From: Sphingobium_A sp965228065
GTDB lineage: Bacteria; Pseudomonadota; Alphaproteobacteria; Sphingomonadales; Sphingomonadaceae
Direction: 5' to 3'
Assembly (NCBI GenBank): GCA_965228065.1
Contig: OZ245788.1
Span: 3,162,001-3,226,000, forward strand
Length of the DNA stretch: 64,000 nucleotides
Shown here: positions 60,949-64,000 of the stretch, one piece after another
Position numbering within the stretch: the stretch's first letter is position 1
Layout: every line of letters starts with the position of its first letter
Translations under genes and position numbers: made by a program
Notes under the pieces: model-generated
The model's database searches: none
What the model was told of the DNA's origin: nothing
The model's input: the letters and a program-made list of their open reading frames with translations, nothing else

Positions 60949-62562
60949 ATGTCTAAAGGCTCGGGCTCTGAGGTGAATATAATCCGGGGGATGACCCTGC
61001 GGGCAGCGGAGCAGTGGCCGGATCGGACGGCGCTGGTTTTCGATGCGTCGGGTGAGGCATTCACCTTTGCCGAGCTGGAAAGCCGGACCAACAGGATCGC
61101 GAATTTCCTGGCCGATGAATATGGCGTCGCGGCGGGTGACAGGGTCGCTCTGATGCTGCCCAATGTCAGCGCCTATCCGCTGTTCTGGCTGGCGCTTGCG
61201 AAGATGGGCGCGATCACGGTTCCCCTCAATCCGGCCTATCGGATGGAGGATGCCCGGCATCTGCTGACGCATTCGGGGGCGTGCCTGATCGTCACCACGC
61301 GCCAGAACCTCGATATCGTCGATGAAATCCGGCGGACATGCGTCGATCTGAAGACGGTCCTGTTGCTCAACGCCGATGGCGGGGGCGAGCCGCTGTTCGA
61401 GACGATCCGATCCTTCAGCGATTGTCCGCCGACCTCGGATATCCAGCCCGATACGGTGACGAACATCCAGTATACGTCGGGCACCACCGGGCTGCCCAAG
61501 GGATGTCTGCTCACCAATCGTTACTGGATGCAGATCGCCGACGTCATCGTCACGTCGATGACGCCGAAGCTGAGTGGCGAGGATGTCATTCTGACGGCAC
61601 AGCCCTTTTCCTATATCGATCCGCACTGGAATCTGATCGTCGCGCTGTGCAGCGGCGCGAAGCTGGTCGTGCTCGAGCGGTTTCGCCCATCCCAATTTTG
61701 GACGAAGGTGGCGGAATACGGCGTCACCTTCTTCTACTGCCTCGGCGCCATGCCGACACTGATGCTGAAAATGCCGGTGTCGAAGGACGAAACGGGCCAC
61801 AGGGTCAGGCGCGTCGTCTGCTCGGGCATCCCCGCAGACCGGCATGCCGAACTGGAGGATAGATACCGGGTTCCCTGGGTCGAAGCCTATGGAACGACCG
61901 AAACCGGCGCGGATATCAGCGATTGGTCGCTTGAGGATCATGCCAGCCTGGTCGGGACCGGCTGTCTTGGGGAAGTGAGCCCGTATCGCACCGCGCGCGT
62001 CATCGATGAGGACGGGAACGATGTCGGCGTCGATGAGGTTGGGCAACTCATCCTGAAAGGCCCCGGCATCATGCTGGGCTATTACCGGAACGAGGCGGCA
62101 ACCGCGGCCGCGATCAGGGACGGCTGGTATCATACGGGCGATCTCGTCCGGCGGGACGGGCAGGGGCGTTTCTTCTTCAATTCACGGCAGAAGGACATGA
62201 TCCGCCGTGGCGGTGAAAATATCTCGGCCGCCGAAGTCGAGGCCGTGCTGCAAATGCATCCCGATGTCGTGATCGCGGCCTGTGTGCCGGTCGCGGACGA
62301 GCTTCGCGAAGAAGAAGTGAAGGCGTATCTCGTCCTGCGCGATCAGGATTTCGACCTGTTCTCGAAAACGGACGAAATCATTAAATTCTCCAGCGACAGG
62401 TTGGCGCGGTTCAAGATCCCGAGACATTGGGAATTCAGAAAATCACTGCCGATGACGCCATCCGAGCGTGTAAAAAAGAACGAAATTGTTGCCGATGCCG
62501 CTCGTGGCCAAAGCTACGACCGGGTGACCGGCCATTGGACCAATATTTCTCATGAAAATTGA
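60949..62562 (+). CDS. Acyl-CoA synthetase (AMP-forming ligase)
   Basis: Protein of 537 residues of the ANL superfamily. ATP-binding YTSGTTGLPKG (about 180), AYGTTETG, the hinge GWYHTGDLVRRDGQGRF and the C-terminal catalytic lysine in VKKNEIV are all present. It activates a carboxylic acid to its CoA thioester and resembles caiC-type and medium-chain ligases. It is followed by an enoyl-CoA hydratase and a DUF819 membrane protein, so it likely starts a CoA-based breakdown route. The SD is weak. Confidence 0.9.
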   Translation: MSKGSGSEVNIIRGMTLRAAEQWPDRTALVFDASGEAFTFAELESRTNRIANFLADEYGVAAGDRVALMLPNVSAYPLFWLALAKMGAITVPLNPAYRMEDARHLLTHSGACLIVTTRQNLDIVDEIRRTCVDLKTVLLLNADGGGEPLFETIRSFSDCPPTSDIQPDTVTNIQYTSGTTGLPKGCLLTNRYWMQIADVIVTSMTPKLSGEDVILTAQPFSYIDPHWNLIVALCSGAKLVVLERFRPSQFWTKVAEYGVTFFYCLGAMPTLMLKMPVSKDETGHRVRRVVCSGIPADRHAELEDRYRVPWVEAYGTTETGADISDWSLEDHASLVGTGCLGEVSPYRTARVIDEDGNDVGVDEVGQLILKGPGIMLGYYRNEAATAAAIRDGWYHTGDLVRRDGQGRFFFNSRQKDMIRRGGENISAAEVEAVLQMHPDVVIAACVPVADELREEEVKAYLVLRDQDFDLFSKTDEIIKFSSDRLARFKIPRHWEFRKSLPMTPSERVKKNEIVADAARGQSYDRVTGHWTNISHEN

Positions 62563-62587
62563 CATGATCCGCAAGGAAGATTTGAGC

Positions 62588-63373
62588 ATGATCGATCTGA
62601 TTAAATACTGCATTAAGGGTGGCGTCTGCACTGTCACATTGAACAAACAGGCCAAGAACAACGCCTTTAATCATTCCATGTTGAACGATCTGGTATCCGC
62701 GTTGCGCCAGGCCAATGACGACGATGCGTGCAAGGTCATATTGCTGAACGCCAGCGGCGAAAATTTTTCGGTCGGGGATGACCTGATCGATGCCACGGAT
62801 CAAATGCCGGATGTGACGCAGCTTCGGGGTTTCATGGATTCCCTGCAGGATGTTTCACGAAATCTGATGTTCAACCGAAAGCCCGTCGTGGGTGCCTTTC
62901 AGGGCTGGGTCGTCGGCGGCGCTGTTTCCTGGGCGCTCAACTGCGACTTTCCGGTCTGGTCTTCGAGCGCCAGGGCGTATCTGCCCGAAACGAAATACGG
63001 CATTTTCGCGAGCGGCGGCTTGTCGTTCCTTCTCCCGCACCGTGCCGGCCATTTGCTGGCCATGGAAATGTTCTTCAGCGGAGAAAAATACAGCGCCGAC
63101 ACCATGCGCGAAAATGGCCTGGCGCTTCGGGTTGTCGCCGATGAGGATCTTCAGGACGAAGCCTTGAAGCTTGCGACCAAACTGGCTGGATATTCCGCCG
63201 CGTCGTTGGGCGATTACAAGGAGTCGATCGTCAATACCTATCGGGATCGCCTGGAAAAAGCGATCCAGAACGAGTGTTTTCACTGCATCATCGCCAGCCA
63301 GAATCCGGCGGTGAAAGAAAAGCTGCATAATTTTGCCAAGAATCTGTCGGGCATGCCGAAAAAGGATATTTGA
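62588..63373 (+). CDS. Enoyl-CoA hydratase/isomerase family protein
   Basis: Protein of 261 residues of the crotonase fold: a start IDLIKYCIKGGVCTVTLNKQAKNNAF, FSVGDDL with the oxyanion-hole region, then VVGAFQGWVVGGAVSWALNCDF. The usual catalytic glutamates do not stand out at their normal positions, so the reaction could be isomerisation or hydrolysis rather than hydration. The ATG at 62588 has AAGGAAG 8 bases upstream; earlier in-frame ATGs (62552, 62564) overlap the ligase end. Second gene of the ligase operon. Confidence 0.85.
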   Translation: MIDLIKYCIKGGVCTVTLNKQAKNNAFNHSMLNDLVSALRQANDDDACKVILLNASGENFSVGDDLIDATDQMPDVTQLRGFMDSLQDVSRNLMFNRKPVVGAFQGWVVGGAVSWALNCDFPVWSSSARAYLPETKYGIFASGGLSFLLPHRAGHLLAMEMFFSGEKYSADTMRENGLALRVVADEDLQDEALKLATKLAGYSAASLGDYKESIVNTYRDRLEKAIQNECFHCIIASQNPAVKEKLHNFAKNLSGMPKKDI

Positions 63374-63375
63374 GC

Positions 63376-64000
63376 ATGTCGGCGATGGCGATCTTCACGA
63401 TCCTCCTGGGGGTCGTCGGTATTTATCTGTGGCTCGAGGAGCAGAAGCTTGCCGGGCGCGTGTTCGATTACGCGCCGCCGATCCTGTTGATCTTCATAAC
63501 CTGCATGATCCTTGGGAATGTCGGAATATTGCCGCACGAAAGCGAGGCATATTCCTGGACCAAGAAATATCTCATGCCGTTCGCGATATTTCTGTTCATG
63601 ATATCGGTGAATATCCGGGCCATCTTCAAGCTCGGCCGGCTGGTGACCATCATGGTCGTTTCCGGAATGCTCAGCGTCACCTTCGGCTTCGTCGCCGCGA
63701 CGGTGCTGTTTTCCGGGCAGATCGGCCTGGAGGCCTGGTCGGCGATCATCGCATCCTATGCCGGCGCGATCGGCGGGTCGCAGAACCTGGTCGCGATGGC
63801 CGAAACCTTCAATGCCTCGCCGGGCATATTGGGTGCGCTGATCGCGGTGGATTCGATCATCGGATACAGCTTTCTCGCGCTTCTGATCTATTTCGCCAGC
63901 TACAAGACGAAATTCGACGGCTGGCTGCGCGCCCGGGAGGGAACGCTGGAACTGGTCCAGGAGCTCTCCAGCGTTGTCAGCGAGAAACCCCATCCCGTCA
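63376..64000 (+). CDS. DUF819 family membrane protein (partial, cut by window end)
   Basis: Open for 208 codons to the window edge with no stop. Starts MSAMAIFTILLGVVGIYLWLE. At least six membrane spans are visible and the DUF819 landmarks ILPHESEAYSWTKKYLMPFAIFLF and SYAGAIGGSQNLVAMAETF are present. The family resembles sodium-dependent transporters. The ATG follows the hydratase TGA after two bases, with AAGGA upstream, so it is the third gene of the ligase operon. Confidence 0.82.
   Translation, partial: MSAMAIFTILLGVVGIYLWLEEQKLAGRVFDYAPPILLIFITCMILGNVGILPHESEAYSWTKKYLMPFAIFLFMISVNIRAIFKLGRLVTIMVVSGMLSVTFGFVAATVLFSGQIGLEAWSAIIASYAGAIGGSQNLVAMAETFNASPGILGALIAVDSIIGYSFLALLIYFASYKTKFDGWLRAREGTLELVQELSSVVSEKPHPV

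Noticed and set aside
1..64000. Prophage, transposon, CRISPR or tRNA gene
   Set aside because: I looked for transposase, integrase, phage structural genes, direct repeats with spacers and cloverleaf sequences and found none I could support.

Overview
The window is GC-rich, densely packed DNA that looks like an alphaproteobacterium, most likely a member of the Sphingomonadaceae. The signs are two TonB-dependent receptors with the 'DIVVTAR' N-terminal signature, small DUF4142, DUF3597, GlsB and DUF1003 proteins, and a textbook EcfG (alphaproteobacterial general stress sigma factor) promoter. I see no rRNA, tRNA, insertion sequence, prophage or CRISPR array. The assignment to a group is inference; the gene content is read directly.

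Layout. 0-8 kb: a short-chain dehydrogenase and alpha/beta hydrolase pair, a phytase-like esterase, an M3 metallopeptidase, two transglutaminase-fold proteins and an N-formylglutamate amidohydrolase (peptide and acyl-amino-acid turnover). 8-14 kb: a complete RND efflux operon (inner-membrane pump, adaptor, outer-membrane lipoprotein) divergent from a LysR regulator. 15-20 kb: an amidase, an AraC regulator, and a DUF1611 protein with a YkvI-like membrane protein, possibly for D-amino acid use. 20-22.7 kb: small envelope and stress proteins (GlsB, DUF3597, DUF4142, glycine-zipper lipoprotein) and HU.

22.9-35.6 kb is an organosulfur scavenging island: serine acetyltransferase and a TauD-type dioxygenase share a strong palindromic operator, followed by a formylglycine-generating enzyme, two cysteine-type sulfatases, a TonB receptor, an MFS transporter and a second TauD-type dioxygenase. 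Sulfate esters or sulfonates would be imported, cleaved and the sulfur fed to cysteine.

35.6-51.6 kb is the most unusual part. Two convergent gene sets each carry a short HyuA-like protein and a DUF917 protein, with no HyuB partner. One set adds a hydantoin/Asp-Glu racemase, an atypical SDR and a MalT-like LuxR activator. The other adds a TonB receptor, an NCS1-type permease and an S9 peptidase. A LysR gene and two nearly identical 34-bp promoter elements stand at the head of the first set. I infer a dedicated uptake and catabolic system for a hydantoin-like, perhaps sulfur-containing, heterocycle.

51.7-59.4 kb: a DsbA-family thiol oxidoreductase, a His-rich exported peptide, a DUF1003-PDZ-response regulator-histidine kinase operon, and a large GH18-deacetylase-glycosyltransferase fusion. 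59.6-64 kb: an M55 D-aminopeptidase facing an acyl-CoA ligase, enoyl-CoA hydratase and DUF819 membrane protein (cut by the window end), with matching palindromic operators in front of both directions.
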